Assembly (NCBI GenBank): GCA_934351925.1
Contig: CAKRJT010000001.1
Coordinates: 147,037 to 211,036 of the forward strand
Reading direction: 5' to 3'
Length of the DNA: 64,000 nt
Origin: an uncultured Lachnospiraceae bacterium
GTDB taxonomy: Bacteria > Bacillota > Clostridia > Lachnospirales > Lachnospiraceae
Below, one piece after another: positions 34,554-43,717 of this stretch. The position numbers and the translations under genes were made by a program. How positions within the stretch are numbered: position 1 is the stretch's first letter; each line of letters starts with the position of its first letter. The notes below the pieces were generated by a model. It did no database searches and had not been told where the DNA came from. It saw only the letters and a list, made by a program, of their open reading frames with translations.

Positions 34554-34584
34554 AAGGCGCTTATCCTGATTGGATAAACGCCTT
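34554..34584 (-). terminator. Leader hairpin (possible attenuator) of the nine-gene operon
   Basis: AAGGCGCTTATCC pairs with GGATAAACGCCTT over 13 positions (one G-U), followed on the minus strand by TTTTTC. It lies about 30 bases after the predicted transcript start and about 110 bases before the first start codon. It is therefore inside the operon's own leader rather than behind an upstream gene, as an attenuator would be. Confidence 0.65.
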
Positions 34585-34619
34585 CGTTTATGTGTTCGTA
34601 TTTTGTTTTGTTGTGGCTT

Positions 34620-34647
34620 ATTATACAACTTCAAAATCAAAAGTCAA
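34620..34647 (-). promoter_or_regulatory. Promoter of the nine-gene amino-acid/ammonium operon
   Basis: TTGACT, a 16-base spacer and TATAAT on the minus strand, just upstream of the leader hairpin. The next 90 bases toward the MBOAT gene are AT-rich with nothing else recognised. Confidence 0.7.
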
Positions 34648-34739
34648 TTCATTTTCAGAAAATATAAAAATTTTGTAAAGTATGTAGAAATTCTTACTTC
34701 AACAAAGTTATTTTTGTATACCATGACAATGCTTTTTCA

Positions 34740-36248
34740 TCAGAACTTAAAATAAATAAACGGATTGTAGGTTCCGCTTATTATTCTTAAGATGCACAAT
34801 ATAAGCAGCCCGAGCATGACAAACATGTCAAGTGCCATGAACCAGGTTTTCTTTCTCACCCTGTCATACACTCCTGCAAGTGCCCTCGAGACAAAGCCCA
34901 TTCCGGCAAATGCGGCTGCAAATGCAATTATAAGCTCCATCGACAGAAAGCCGAGGCACCGGTACACTCCCGAGCCCGCCGCTGCCGCTCCGGCACTCCC
35001 GTTGTATCTGCCGAACATCGCAGCTATGTACTTCCCCGCATACACTATATTGTCCGACCGGAACAGAACCCAGCCCAATATCACCATAAGCATGGTGTAC
35101 ACCCAGTTAATGGGCTTAACCGGATTTCTGCCAAGCAGCTTTCCGAGAAAAAGCCTCTCGATAATCTGTAACAGCGCATACAGCAGTCCCCACACAAGGA
35201 ACGTGAAATTAGCTCCGTGCCATATTCCCGTTAACAGAAACACGATGAATACATTTCTGTAGGTTTTCCCAGCGCCCTCCCTGCTGCCACCGAGCGGAAA
35301 ATACACATATTCCTTGAACCACGACGACAACGAGATATGCCATCTGCGCCAGAACTCCTGCACCGAAAGCGATGTGTATGGATAATTGAAATTTTCCTTA
35401 AATCTGAACCCGAACATTCTTCCAAGCCCTATCGCCATGTCCGAGTAGCCCGAGAAATCATAGTAAATCTGCATCGTGTACGAGAGCGCCCCAAGCCATG
35501 CCGTAAGGCTTCCCATCAGCTCAGGCTCCATGCCCCAGACAGCGTCAGCCGTAAGCGCAAACGTATTGGCAAGCAGCACCTTCTTCGCAAGCCCGCATAT
35601 AAAGCGTCTCTGACCCGACAAGAAGAGCGGCGCGCTCTCCTTTCTCGTATCAATCTGCCTTGCCACATCACTGTACTTGACAATCGGTCCGGCGATAAGC
35701 TGAGGAAAGAAGGATACATACAGCGCAAATTTTAGGATATTTTTCTGAACCTGTGCCCTTCCCGAGTACACATCAATGACGTAGGACATAGCCTGAAAGG
35801 TGAAAAAAGATATACCTATCGGGAGCACAATCTCCTTAATTCCAAGCACTCCCGTCCCCTGCATGGAGAACATTGCCCCAAACGCCTGCCCGCAGCCCAT
35901 TACTCCCGATAACATTCCAATCACGTTCTCGAGCACCACCACAAGCATATTAAAGTACTTAAACACAAAGAGCATCGCAAGATTTAACACTATTGCCAAC
36001 AACAGTATGCCCTTTGCGCGCCGCCTCTCCATCAGACGTCCTGCTGTATAGTTGAGCGCAATTGAAAAGAGCATGATGAGCAGATAATATATTCCGCCCC
36101 ATGCATAGAATATGAGGCTTGCGATTAAAAGCCACACATTCTTAAGCGTATACCTAAGCCTTCCATCCGCCACCTTGGACAGAAGCATATTTACAATAAG
36201 AACCGTCGGCAGAAAAATCCACAAAAAACTCATTGAAGCAAACAGCAT
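34740..36248 (-). CDS. MBOAT-family O-acyltransferase (AlgI/DltB type)
   Basis: A 502-residue polytopic protein of the membrane-bound O-acyltransferase family, which transfers acetyl or other acyl groups to extracellular polymers. It has the IGISFFTFQAMSYVIDVYSG block, the QLIAGPIVKYSD block, the YDFSGYSDMAIGLGRMFGFR block, NFNYPYTSLSVQEFWRRWHI, and the catalytic histidine in LLTGIWHGANFTFLVWG. The usual partner (an SGNH/AlgX-like acetyltransferase or Dlt genes) is not adjacent. Its ribosome site overlaps the stop of proB, five bases upstream, so it appears to be expressed from the proB transcript. The acceptor polymer is unknown. Confidence 0.93.
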   Translation of the reverse strand: MLFASMSFLWIFLPTVLIVNMLLSKVADGRLRYTLKNVWLLIASLIFYAWGGIYYLLIMLFSIALNYTAGRLMERRRAKGILLLAIVLNLAMLFVFKYFNMLVVVLENVIGMLSGVMGCGQAFGAMFSMQGTGVLGIKEIVLPIGISFFTFQAMSYVIDVYSGRAQVQKNILKFALYVSFFPQLIAGPIVKYSDVARQIDTRKESAPLFLSGQRRFICGLAKKVLLANTFALTADAVWGMEPELMGSLTAWLGALSYTMQIYYDFSGYSDMAIGLGRMFGFRFKENFNYPYTSLSVQEFWRRWHISLSSWFKEYVYFPLGGSREGAGKTYRNVFIVFLLTGIWHGANFTFLVWGLLYALLQIIERLFLGKLLGRNPVKPINWVYTMLMVILGWVLFRSDNIVYAGKYIAAMFGRYNGSAGAAAAGSGVYRCLGFLSMELIIAFAAAFAGMGFVSRALAGVYDRVRKKTWFMALDMFVMLGLLILCILRIISGTYNPFIYFKF

Positions 36249-36253
36249 TTTTC

Positions 36254-37030
36254 TTACCCCGCGAAAAAGCGCGTCCCCGCCTTCCTGTCCTCGCTCACCT
36301 CGTACAGAAGCTCCGGCTTATCGCCGTTAATTATCACCATGTCTATTCCGTTCTCATTCGCGATTGATGCCGCCTTTAGCTTGGTCGCCATGCCACCCGT
36401 TCCGAGCTTGGAGCCTGCTCCTCCCGCTAGCGCCCTTATCTCATCAGTTATTCCGTGAACCTCCTCGATGAGCTTCGCGTCCTCGTATTTATGTGGATCC
36501 TTGTCATACAATCCGTCTATGTCGGACATGATCACAAGGGTATCCGCCTTCGCCACGGACGCCACTATCGCCGCGAGTGAGTCATTCTCGCCTACCTCGA
36601 GTTCAAGCTCATCTATCGCAACCGTGTCGTTCTCATTGACTATCGGAATTACACCAAGCTCAATAAGCTTCGCCATGGCATTCTCGACATTTCTTCTCCT
36701 GTCCTCAAGGAGAACATACTTTGTCAGGAGAAGCTGTGCAACCGTCACACCGTACTCAGAGAACTTCTTGTCGTACATATCCATAAGTTCACACTGTCCG
36801 ACAGCCGCGCATGCCTGCTTACCCGGCGTATCCTTCGGGCGTTCCCTAAGCCCAATCTTACTCATTCCAAGTGCAATCGAACCGCTTGACACCAGTATCA
36901 TCTGGTTTCCCGCGTTCTGAAGGTCAGCGATGGTCTTTACTATCTTCTCGACCCTCCTGATATTAAGATGCCCCGTCGCATAGGTCAGCGTCGATGTACC
37001 TACTTTTACTACAATTCTCTTTCCTGTCAT
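36254..37030 (-). CDS. proB: Glutamate 5-kinase (short form, no PUA domain)
   Basis: A 258-residue amino-acid kinase that phosphorylates glutamate for proline synthesis. Motifs are IVVKVGTSTLT at the N-terminus, ILVSSGSIALGMSKIGL, IVNENDTVAIDELE, the ATP-site region ADTLVIMSDIDGLYDKDP, and GTGGMATKLKAASIA. The PUA domain found after residue 260 in the E. coli enzyme is absent, as in several Firmicutes. proA is not next to it; instead an MBOAT gene follows immediately and an ABC exporter pair lies upstream. It may be co-transcribed with the exporter genes, since only a small hairpin lies between. Confidence 0.93.
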   Translation of the reverse strand: MTGKRIVVKVGTSTLTYATGHLNIRRVEKIVKTIADLQNAGNQMILVSSGSIALGMSKIGLRERPKDTPGKQACAAVGQCELMDMYDKKFSEYGVTVAQLLLTKYVLLEDRRRNVENAMAKLIELGVIPIVNENDTVAIDELELEVGENDSLAAIVASVAKADTLVIMSDIDGLYDKDPHKYEDAKLIEEVHGITDEIRALAGGAGSKLGTGGMATKLKAASIANENGIDMVIINGDKPELLYEVSEDRKAGTRFFAG

Positions 37031-37083
37031 GTCTTTTCTCCTGTTTCCCGGGACACCTGTCCCAAATCCTCTGCCCCAATAAA

Positions 37084-38835
37084 TCAGAACTGGCTGTTAT
37101 ATAGCTGTGAATAGAATCCACCCTTCGCAAGGAGGGTATCATGGTTACCCTGCTCTATTATGTGTCCGTCCTTCATTACAAGGATGACATCCGCCTCACG
37201 GATCGTTGATAGTCTGTGTGCCACGATAAAGCTTGTCCTGCCATTCATCATGCGCGCAAAGGCTTCCTGAATCTTGATTTCCGTTCTGGTATCGATTGAT
37301 GAGGTAGCCTCATCAAGTATGAGCATAGGTGGCAGGCAGAGCATTACTCTTGCTATGCACAGAAGCTGCTTCTGTCCCTGTGACAGGCTTCCGCCGTCCT
37401 CGTTGAGCACTGTGTCGTAGCCCTGCGGAAGTCTCTTTATAAAACTGTGTGCATGTGAGGCCTTTGCTGCCGCAATCATCTCTTCTTCTGTGGCATCCGG
37501 CTTACCCATCTTAAGATTCTCCCTGATGGTTCCGTTCTTAAGCCATGTGTCCTGAAGCACCATACCGTAAGATCTTCTAAGGCTTCCTCTGGTGACATCC
37601 CTTATGTCATCGCCCGCAACCTTGATGCTTCCCGAATTTACATCGTAGAAACGCATGAGAAGGTTGATGAGTGTCGTCTTACCGCAGCCCGTAGGACCTA
37701 CGATGGCGATACGCTGTCCCGGCTTCACAGAGAGATTGAAATCCTCGATAAGCTTCTGATCCGGAACATATGAAAAATATACATTCTCAAGCTCCACATG
37801 TCCGTCCGCATTTACCGTCTTAGCATTTTCCGGCTCAGGAACCTGCGGCTCCTCCTCTATAAGCTCCATAACTCGTCCCGCACAGGTGAGTGCGTTCTGA
37901 AGCTCGGTAACAACGCCTGAAATCTCATTGAACGGCTTGGTGTACTGATTTGCGTAGCTGAGCATACTCGAGAGCCTGCCAATGCTTATTCTGCCGTGCA
38001 CCGCGGATATCGCACCGACAAGCGCGACGAGCATGTACACGATACTGTTTACAAATCTGGTTGAAGGGTTCGTTATCGATGAGAAGAAGATTGCCTTTAA
38101 GGAGCACTTCTCAAGTCTGTCATTTACCTCGTCAAACTTCTCCTTTACCTCGTCCTCCTGGCTGTACGCCTTCACAACTTTTAAATTTCCGACCATCTCA
38201 TCTATGATTGCTGTCTGCTCGCCTCTCGTCTCAGACTGCTTTTTGAACATCTCGTGGGTGTTCTTGGCGATATACGCCGCAACAAAAAGTGAGAGCGGCG
38301 TCACACACACAACGACAATCGTTATCGGAATGTTGATAGTGAGCATAAATCCAAGCGTTCCGAGTATCGTTATAACCCCCGTAAACAACTGTGTAAATCC
38401 CATCAGAAGACCGTCCGCAAACTGGTCAACATCGGCGATGACACGGCTCACCACATCGCCGTAAGGGTGCCCGTCAATGTACTTGAGCGGAAGTATCTCA
38501 AGCTTTCTTATCGCCTCAGTACGGATGTCCCTTATTACGTTGTAGGTAATCTTGTTGTTGGATACGTTCATAAGCCACTGTGCAATTGCACCGATAATGA
38601 TTACCGCTATCATTGTCTTAATTATCGAAAGTATTCCATCAAAATCCACCATTCCCTCATTGATTATGAGGTCTATCGCATTACCTGTGAGTATCGGAAC
38701 ATACAATGTACATGCCACCGTGACTGCCGCAAGCAATATCGAAATTATAAGAAAAACATAATATTTTTTGATATATCTGAGCACCTTGCCTATTGTGCTC
38801 CTGTCCTCGTTGGTTAATTTTCTGACCTTTGCCAT
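37084..38835 (-). CDS. ABC exporter subunit, second heterodimer (intact Walker B)
   Basis: A 583-residue half-transporter: six membrane helices (residues about 25-315) and an ATPase domain with Walker A GPTGCGKTTLI, the variant signature SLSQGQKQLL, and Walker B MLILDEATSSIDTRTE. Start ATG 38835 is set by an AGGAGG site. The partner gene upstream has a degenerate Walker B. This pair is a paralogue of the exporter pair near 16-20 kb, down to the same SQGQ variant in the subunit with the complete Walker B. The substrate is unknown. Confidence 0.9.
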   Translation of the reverse strand: MAKVRKLTNEDRSTIGKVLRYIKKYYVFLIISILLAAVTVACTLYVPILTGNAIDLIINEGMVDFDGILSIIKTMIAVIIIGAIAQWLMNVSNNKITYNVIRDIRTEAIRKLEILPLKYIDGHPYGDVVSRVIADVDQFADGLLMGFTQLFTGVITILGTLGFMLTINIPITIVVVCVTPLSLFVAAYIAKNTHEMFKKQSETRGEQTAIIDEMVGNLKVVKAYSQEDEVKEKFDEVNDRLEKCSLKAIFFSSITNPSTRFVNSIVYMLVALVGAISAVHGRISIGRLSSMLSYANQYTKPFNEISGVVTELQNALTCAGRVMELIEEEPQVPEPENAKTVNADGHVELENVYFSYVPDQKLIEDFNLSVKPGQRIAIVGPTGCGKTTLINLLMRFYDVNSGSIKVAGDDIRDVTRGSLRRSYGMVLQDTWLKNGTIRENLKMGKPDATEEEMIAAAKASHAHSFIKRLPQGYDTVLNEDGGSLSQGQKQLLCIARVMLCLPPMLILDEATSSIDTRTEIKIQEAFARMMNGRTSFIVAHRLSTIREADVILVMKDGHIIEQGNHDTLLAKGGFYSQLYNSQF

Positions 38836-38873
38836 GTCCTTAAGCCTCCTCGTTGTTCTATCTTCCACATAAA

Positions 38874-38997
38874 CGGGTAATCAGCAATCCGCTTCGCTTC
38901 TTGCTCATAAAACAACATCTACTGCGTAGATGTTTCGGGTAATTCGCAATCCGCTTCGCTTCTTGCTCATAAAACAACATCTACTGCGTAGATGTTG
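38874..38997. repeat. 62-bp tandem duplication of a REP-like element, copies B and C
   Basis: Two copies with a 62-base period and about three mismatches. Each has, on the plus strand, CGGGTAAT, then GCAATCCGCTTCGCTTCTTG, then an 8-bp hairpin ACATCTAC-TGC-GTAGATGT. The core matches the copy at 4.7 kb. The right-hand copy reaches into the last codons of the upstream exporter gene and supplies its stop codon. Confidence 0.85.
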
Positions 38998-40711
38998 TTT
39001 TAAACTGCGAGTTATAAATCTCTTTATATACCTCACAGTTCTCAAGAAGCTCTTCCTGCGTTCCCATTCCGACTATCTTTCCATCGTCGAGAACGATAAT
39101 CTTGTCAGCGTGCATTATTGAAGCAGTACGCTGAGATACTATGAACACCGTCATGTTTCCCGGAAGTGCAGCTATAGCCGCTCGGAGCTTGGCATCGGTA
39201 GCATAATCGAGAGCTGATGCACTGTCGTCGAGTATGAGTATGTCAGGCTTTCTTACAAGCGCTCTCGCTATTGTGAGACGCTGCTTCTGACCACCGGATA
39301 GGTTCTTTCCGCCCTGGGCTATCTCGAAGTCGAGTCCGCCGTCCTTGGTCTGAACGAACTCTCTCGCCTGTGCCGCGTCGATTGCCGCCCACAGCTCCTC
39401 GTCAGTCGCATCGTTCCTGCCCCACTTTAAGTTTTCTCTTATTGTTCCCTTAAACAGAACCGCCTTCTGCATGACAATTCCGACATGCTCTCTAAGCTCA
39501 TCAAAGCTGTACTCATTTACATTGACGCCATCGACGAGCACCTCGCCCTGTGTCGCATCGTAAAATCTCGGGATAAGTCCGACAAGCGAGCTTTTTCCTG
39601 AACCCGTACCTCCGATGATACCTACAGTCTCACCCTTCTTTACCGAGAAATCAATTCCGGTGAGCGAGTTGTCGGCACCCTCATTGTAGCAGAGATTAAC
39701 ATTCTTAAATTCAACGGCATAGCCGTCCTTAGAGTCAACGCTGTACCTTCTGCTGCCCTCTGCCATGGAGGGCTTGATCTCAAATATTGACTGGATACGA
39801 TTGCCGCACGCAACCGCCTTTGTCACGGTGATTATGAGGTTCGCAAGCTTGACAAGCTCGACGAGTATCTGAGACATATAGTTTACAAGGGCGATAACCT
39901 CTCCCTGTGACAAAATTCCCTCGTCAACGCGGATTGCTCCAACCCATATGAGAGCAGCTATGGCACCATTTACAATGATAAATGTTACAGGGTTCATAAG
40001 AGCTGAAATCTTTCCGACAAACTTCTGTATTCCGGTGAGAGTGTCATTCTTCTCATCGAAGCTCTCTATCTCACTCTGCTCCTTGTTAAATGCCCTTATT
40101 ACACGCACACCCGTAAGGTTCTGTCTTGTTATTCCGAGCACGCTGTCGAGCGCTCCCTGAACCTTCCTGAAAAGCGGAATGCTTATGAGCATAATTCCGA
40201 ATACGACTATAGCAAGCAGCGGAATAGCGACAACGAAGATGAGCGCCGCCTTCACATCAATCGTGAATGCCATAATCATCGCACCGAATACTATAAACGG
40301 TGAACGGAGGAAAAGTCTCAGCACAAGATTTACTCCGGACTGAACCTGATTGATGTCGCTCGTCATTCTCGTTATGAGCGTCGACGTACCGAGCGTATCA
40401 ATCTCCTTAAACGAAAGGCTTTCGATATGTGCAAACAATGCTGATTTGAGCTTTGCTGCAAAGCCAACCGCAGCCTTCGCTGAAAAATACTGTGCCGTCA
40501 GTGAACAGATGAGTCCGACAATAGCAAGAACGACAAGAAGCAGTGCCATTCTCACAATATACGGCACGTTCCCGCCCTTAATACCGTTGTCAGTGATTGC
40601 CGCGATTACAAGCGGTACAAAAAGCTCAAATGAAGCCTCAAGCATCTTAAAAAGCGGAGCCAGAATACTCTCTTTTCTGTATGCTTTTAAATACACAAGT
40701 AATTTTTTCAT
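38981..40711 (-). CDS. ABC exporter subunit, second heterodimer (degenerate Walker B)
   Basis: A 576-residue half-transporter, first gene of the second exporter pair. Membrane helices occupy residues about 15-300. Walker A is GGTGSGKSSLV, the signature NLSGGQKQRLT is canonical, but Walker B reads ILILDDSASALD with Asp in place of the catalytic Glu. It lacks the long loop after the first helix seen in the 717-residue subunit. The final residues KTTSTQ and the TAG stop are encoded by the edge of a duplicated palindromic repeat, so its natural C-terminus was probably altered by that insertion. An AGGAG site precedes the ATG. Confidence 0.9.
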   Translation of the reverse strand: MKKLLVYLKAYRKESILAPLFKMLEASFELFVPLVIAAITDNGIKGGNVPYIVRMALLLVVLAIVGLICSLTAQYFSAKAAVGFAAKLKSALFAHIESLSFKEIDTLGTSTLITRMTSDINQVQSGVNLVLRLFLRSPFIVFGAMIMAFTIDVKAALIFVVAIPLLAIVVFGIMLISIPLFRKVQGALDSVLGITRQNLTGVRVIRAFNKEQSEIESFDEKNDTLTGIQKFVGKISALMNPVTFIIVNGAIAALIWVGAIRVDEGILSQGEVIALVNYMSQILVELVKLANLIITVTKAVACGNRIQSIFEIKPSMAEGSRRYSVDSKDGYAVEFKNVNLCYNEGADNSLTGIDFSVKKGETVGIIGGTGSGKSSLVGLIPRFYDATQGEVLVDGVNVNEYSFDELREHVGIVMQKAVLFKGTIRENLKWGRNDATDEELWAAIDAAQAREFVQTKDGGLDFEIAQGGKNLSGGQKQRLTIARALVRKPDILILDDSASALDYATDAKLRAAIAALPGNMTVFIVSQRTASIMHADKIIVLDDGKIVGMGTQEELLENCEVYKEIYNSQFKTTSTQ

Positions 40712-40802
40712 GCTCTTTTCTCCTGAATTTTATCTTTAAATTTAGCAAATATTGCAGATGTCATTTGTGATACTTTCATCAATTCGCAGGCAGGCAGACA
40801 TT

Positions 40803-42002
40803 TTACTCAAATATTGTGGCAGCATAGCTTTTTCCACCATCATTCATAAGAATTATGTCCACCGTCTTTTCCGCATTTCCATAAGCACCTATCGAATAAT
40901 CTCCCAGCGCAGTGCTTCCTTCCAGAAACGGAAGCTTGAGTGAGACCGAGGTGGCTGTCGCAAGATATCCCGTCTCGACTGCATCTCTTATAAAATACAC
41001 CGCATCATACGCGGGCCTCACCCCGTCGCACGCTGCACTCCCAAGCTTTCTTACAAGGTTCTGCACTGCCTCATCCTCCCTGTCAGCCGCCATGTTGACC
41101 GGAATGTACACGTCATAGCCATACGTTTTTCCGGTATATGCTGACCACTCGGGAAGTCCAAGAAACGCTCCCTCATATCCACATTCTTTTGCAGTGGAAA
41201 ATATTGTGCCGAGTTCATCAGCAGGTGCCGGTATGAACATGATATCCGCACCTGTTTTTACCACCTCGTCAAAAATTTCACCAAAGCTTTCTTTCGTGTA
41301 CCCGGATATTTCATTGGCATACACTGTGTTTATATTCCCTGACTGCATGGAAGCCGCCATATCCTCATACAGAGCGGCATATCTTTCATTCTCCGGCAGG
41401 CACACGAGTGCCGCCTTACTGTCTGAAAGCTCTCCCTGCCGTGCCGCTATAAAACTTACCAGAGCCTCTGTCATGTACTCATCTGAAAAGCAGGACTGAT
41501 AGACAAAGTTCGCCGCAGATACCACAAAATCGTCCGTCACGGAAGGTGTTATTACCGGAACGTTTGCCGAGGCACTTGCTTTTATGAGTTCTGTCATGCC
41601 CTGTGAATTGTTCGTCCCTATCACGGCACACACCCCTTCCCCGGCAAGCTGATAATAGCCTGCCACGGAGTTCATGTAATCTCCGCCGTCATCCTTTTTC
41701 ACCAGTTCTATCCTGTAACCCTGCGCCAGCACACCGCCCGCGTCATTTATCTCGTCAACTGCAAGTGCGGCCGCACTGTACATCTGTTCCGACTCCTCTT
41801 TAGCCTCCCCGCTGAAATCAAGGAGCACTCCTATTTTTACCACAAAAGGCTCCTCTGTAGTACTCTCCTCTTTTTCCCCACATGCGGTGAGTCCGAAGCA
41901 TGCTATTACAAGCAAGGCAAGCAGCCTTAAAAATCTGAATTTCCAACTGCCCCGCACATAAATTCCGTACCCAGCCATATGCGTGTGTTTTTTAACTGAC
42001 AT
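40803..42002 (-). CDS. Branched-chain amino-acid-type periplasmic-binding lipoprotein (orphan)
   Basis: A 399-residue protein with a long N-terminal region, a hydrophobic signal and a lipobox (LLALLVIACFGLTACGEKEES), so it is anchored outside the membrane. The mature part is a type I binding fold of the LivJ/ANF-receptor class: VVKIGVLLDFSGEAKEES, AALAVDEINDAGGV, and an AVIGTNNSQGMTEL hinge strand. No permease or ATPase of the branched-chain family is nearby. It follows an ABC-F gene by 29 bases. It may be a sensor or work with a transporter encoded elsewhere. Confidence 0.85.
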   Translation of the reverse strand: MSVKKHTHMAGYGIYVRGSWKFRFLRLLALLVIACFGLTACGEKEESTTEEPFVVKIGVLLDFSGEAKEESEQMYSAAALAVDEINDAGGVLAQGYRIELVKKDDGGDYMNSVAGYYQLAGEGVCAVIGTNNSQGMTELIKASASANVPVITPSVTDDFVVSAANFVYQSCFSDEYMTEALVSFIAARQGELSDSKAALVCLPENERYAALYEDMAASMQSGNINTVYANEISGYTKESFGEIFDEVVKTGADIMFIPAPADELGTIFSTAKECGYEGAFLGLPEWSAYTGKTYGYDVYIPVNMAADREDEAVQNLVRKLGSAACDGVRPAYDAVYFIRDAVETGYLATATSVSLKLPFLEGSTALGDYSIGAYGNAEKTVDIILMNDGGKSYAATIFE

Positions 42003-42031
42003 AACTATTTCCTTTCCTTACCGCACAGAGC

Positions 42032-43585
42032 TTACACTCTGAGGCTCCACTCCGAGCAATCAACAACTCTTGTCGCAAGACCGTCGTAGAACTCCGGCTC
42101 ATGGCATATCAGAAGTATACTTCCCTTATATTCCTTCAGCGCTCTCTTTAGCTCGTCCTTCGCGTCGACATCGAGATGGTTAGTCGGCTCGTCTAAAAGC
42201 AGTACATTTGACGCACGGTTGATAAGCTTGCAAAGTCTCACCTTCGCCTGCTCTCCTCCACTTAGCACCTGAACCTGACTCTCGATATGCTTCGTCGTGA
42301 GTCCGCACTTTGCAAGCGCGGAACGTACCTGATACTGGGTATATCCCGGAAATTCCTTCCAGATTTCCTCTATGCAGGTATTTCTGTTGCCCGGTGCCAT
42401 CTCCTGCTCAAAATATCCTATCTCGAGATAGTCACCAAGCTCCACCTCTCCCGAAAGTGCCGGGACAAGCCCTAATATACTCTTTAAAAGAGTCGTCTTG
42501 CCGATTCCGTTCGCACCGAAGAGAACGACCTTCTCTCCACGCTCCATCGTAAAGTCGAGCGGTCTTGAGAGCGGCTCATCGTATCCGATAACCAGTCCTT
42601 TGGTCTGAATGATATATCTTCCCGGTGTTCTCGCCTCCTGGAAATTAAACTCCGGCTTCGGCTTCTCCACTGCCTTCTCAATTATATCCATCTTATCAAG
42701 CTTCTTCTGTCTTGACATCGCCATATTTCTGGTAGCAACCCTCGCCTTGTTTCTCGCAACAAAATCCTCGAGTTCAGCGATTTCCTTCTGCTGTCTGTTA
42801 TATGCCGCCTCACGCTGCGCCTTCTTCATCTCGTACACTTCCATGAACTTATCATAGTCACCCACATAGCGGTTGAGTTCCTGATTTTCCATGTGATAGA
42901 TAAGATTGACCACGCTGTTGAGGAACGGGATATCATGTGATATAAGGATAAAAGCGTTCTCATACTCTAGAAGGTATCTCTTGAGCCATTCGATGTGCAC
43001 GGCATCAAGATAATTCGTCGGCTCGTCAAGAAGCAGGATATCCGGCTTCGCAAGCAGAAGCTTCGCAAGGAGCACCTTGGTTCTCTGTCCGCCTGAGAGC
43101 TCCGTCACGTCCTTGTCCATGCCGATATCCTCAAGCCCTAACGCCCTTCCGACCTCGTCAACCTTGGAATCTATAATATAGAAATCATGTGCCATCAGAA
43201 GCTCCTGTATAACTCCGAGCTCCTCCATCATCTCGTCCATGTTCTCTGCCGTACCCGCAGCCATGGCATCACATATCGTGTTCATCTTCTCTTCCATCGC
43301 AAAAAGATCCGCGAAGGCACTTTTAAGGACATCCCTTATCGTCATCCCCTTAGTTAGTACCGCATGCTGGTCAAGATATCCCACCTTCACATTCTTAGCC
43401 CACTCAACCTTTCCTTCATCCGGCATGAGCTTTCCTGTTATTATGCTCATAAAAGTAGATTTTCCCTCGCCGTTGGCACCGATAAGTCCTATGTGCTCTC
43501 CCTTTAAAAGTCTGAAGGACACATCCTTAAAAATCGCCCTGTCACCAAAGCCATGGCTCAAGTGTTCAACATTCAGTATACTCAT
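42032..43585 (-). CDS. ABC-F family ATPase (ribosome-associated)
   Basis: A 517-residue soluble protein with two ABC domains and no membrane part. Domain one has Walker A GANGEGKSTFM and signature ELSGGQRTKVLLAKLL; domain two has GANGIGKTTLL and LSGGEQAKVRLCKL. Both Walker B motifs are LLLDEPTNYLD/LLLDEPTNHLD. The basic interdomain linker (QKEIAELEDFVARNKARVAT) is the part that reaches the ribosome in this family. ABC-F proteins act on stalled ribosomes or protect them from antibiotics; this one resembles housekeeping YkpA/YbiT types more than resistance types, but the subgroup is uncertain. The BioY gene is divergent. Confidence 0.92.
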   Translation of the reverse strand: MSILNVEHLSHGFGDRAIFKDVSFRLLKGEHIGLIGANGEGKSTFMSIITGKLMPDEGKVEWAKNVKVGYLDQHAVLTKGMTIRDVLKSAFADLFAMEEKMNTICDAMAAGTAENMDEMMEELGVIQELLMAHDFYIIDSKVDEVGRALGLEDIGMDKDVTELSGGQRTKVLLAKLLLAKPDILLLDEPTNYLDAVHIEWLKRYLLEYENAFILISHDIPFLNSVVNLIYHMENQELNRYVGDYDKFMEVYEMKKAQREAAYNRQQKEIAELEDFVARNKARVATRNMAMSRQKKLDKMDIIEKAVEKPKPEFNFQEARTPGRYIIQTKGLVIGYDEPLSRPLDFTMERGEKVVLFGANGIGKTTLLKSILGLVPALSGEVELGDYLEIGYFEQEMAPGNRNTCIEEIWKEFPGYTQYQVRSALAKCGLTTKHIESQVQVLSGGEQAKVRLCKLINRASNVLLLDEPTNHLDVDAKDELKRALKEYKGSILLICHEPEFYDGLATRVVDCSEWSLRV

Positions 43586-43717
43586 ATTTTTCCCTTTTCC
43601 ATTTTTCTATTATTCTTCTCTGATTCTTCACTGTAAAATCGACCTTATGTAGTATACACAATTTTTTTCTGTTCGTCTACATGCTAAATGTCCATTTTAC
43701 GTTATTATGTGCTGCAA

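Noticed and set aside
34443..34640. Extension of the binding-protein gene by 66 codons upstream
   Set aside because: The extension runs through the leader hairpin and promoter region, lacks a ribosome site and would bury the lipoprotein signal peptide.
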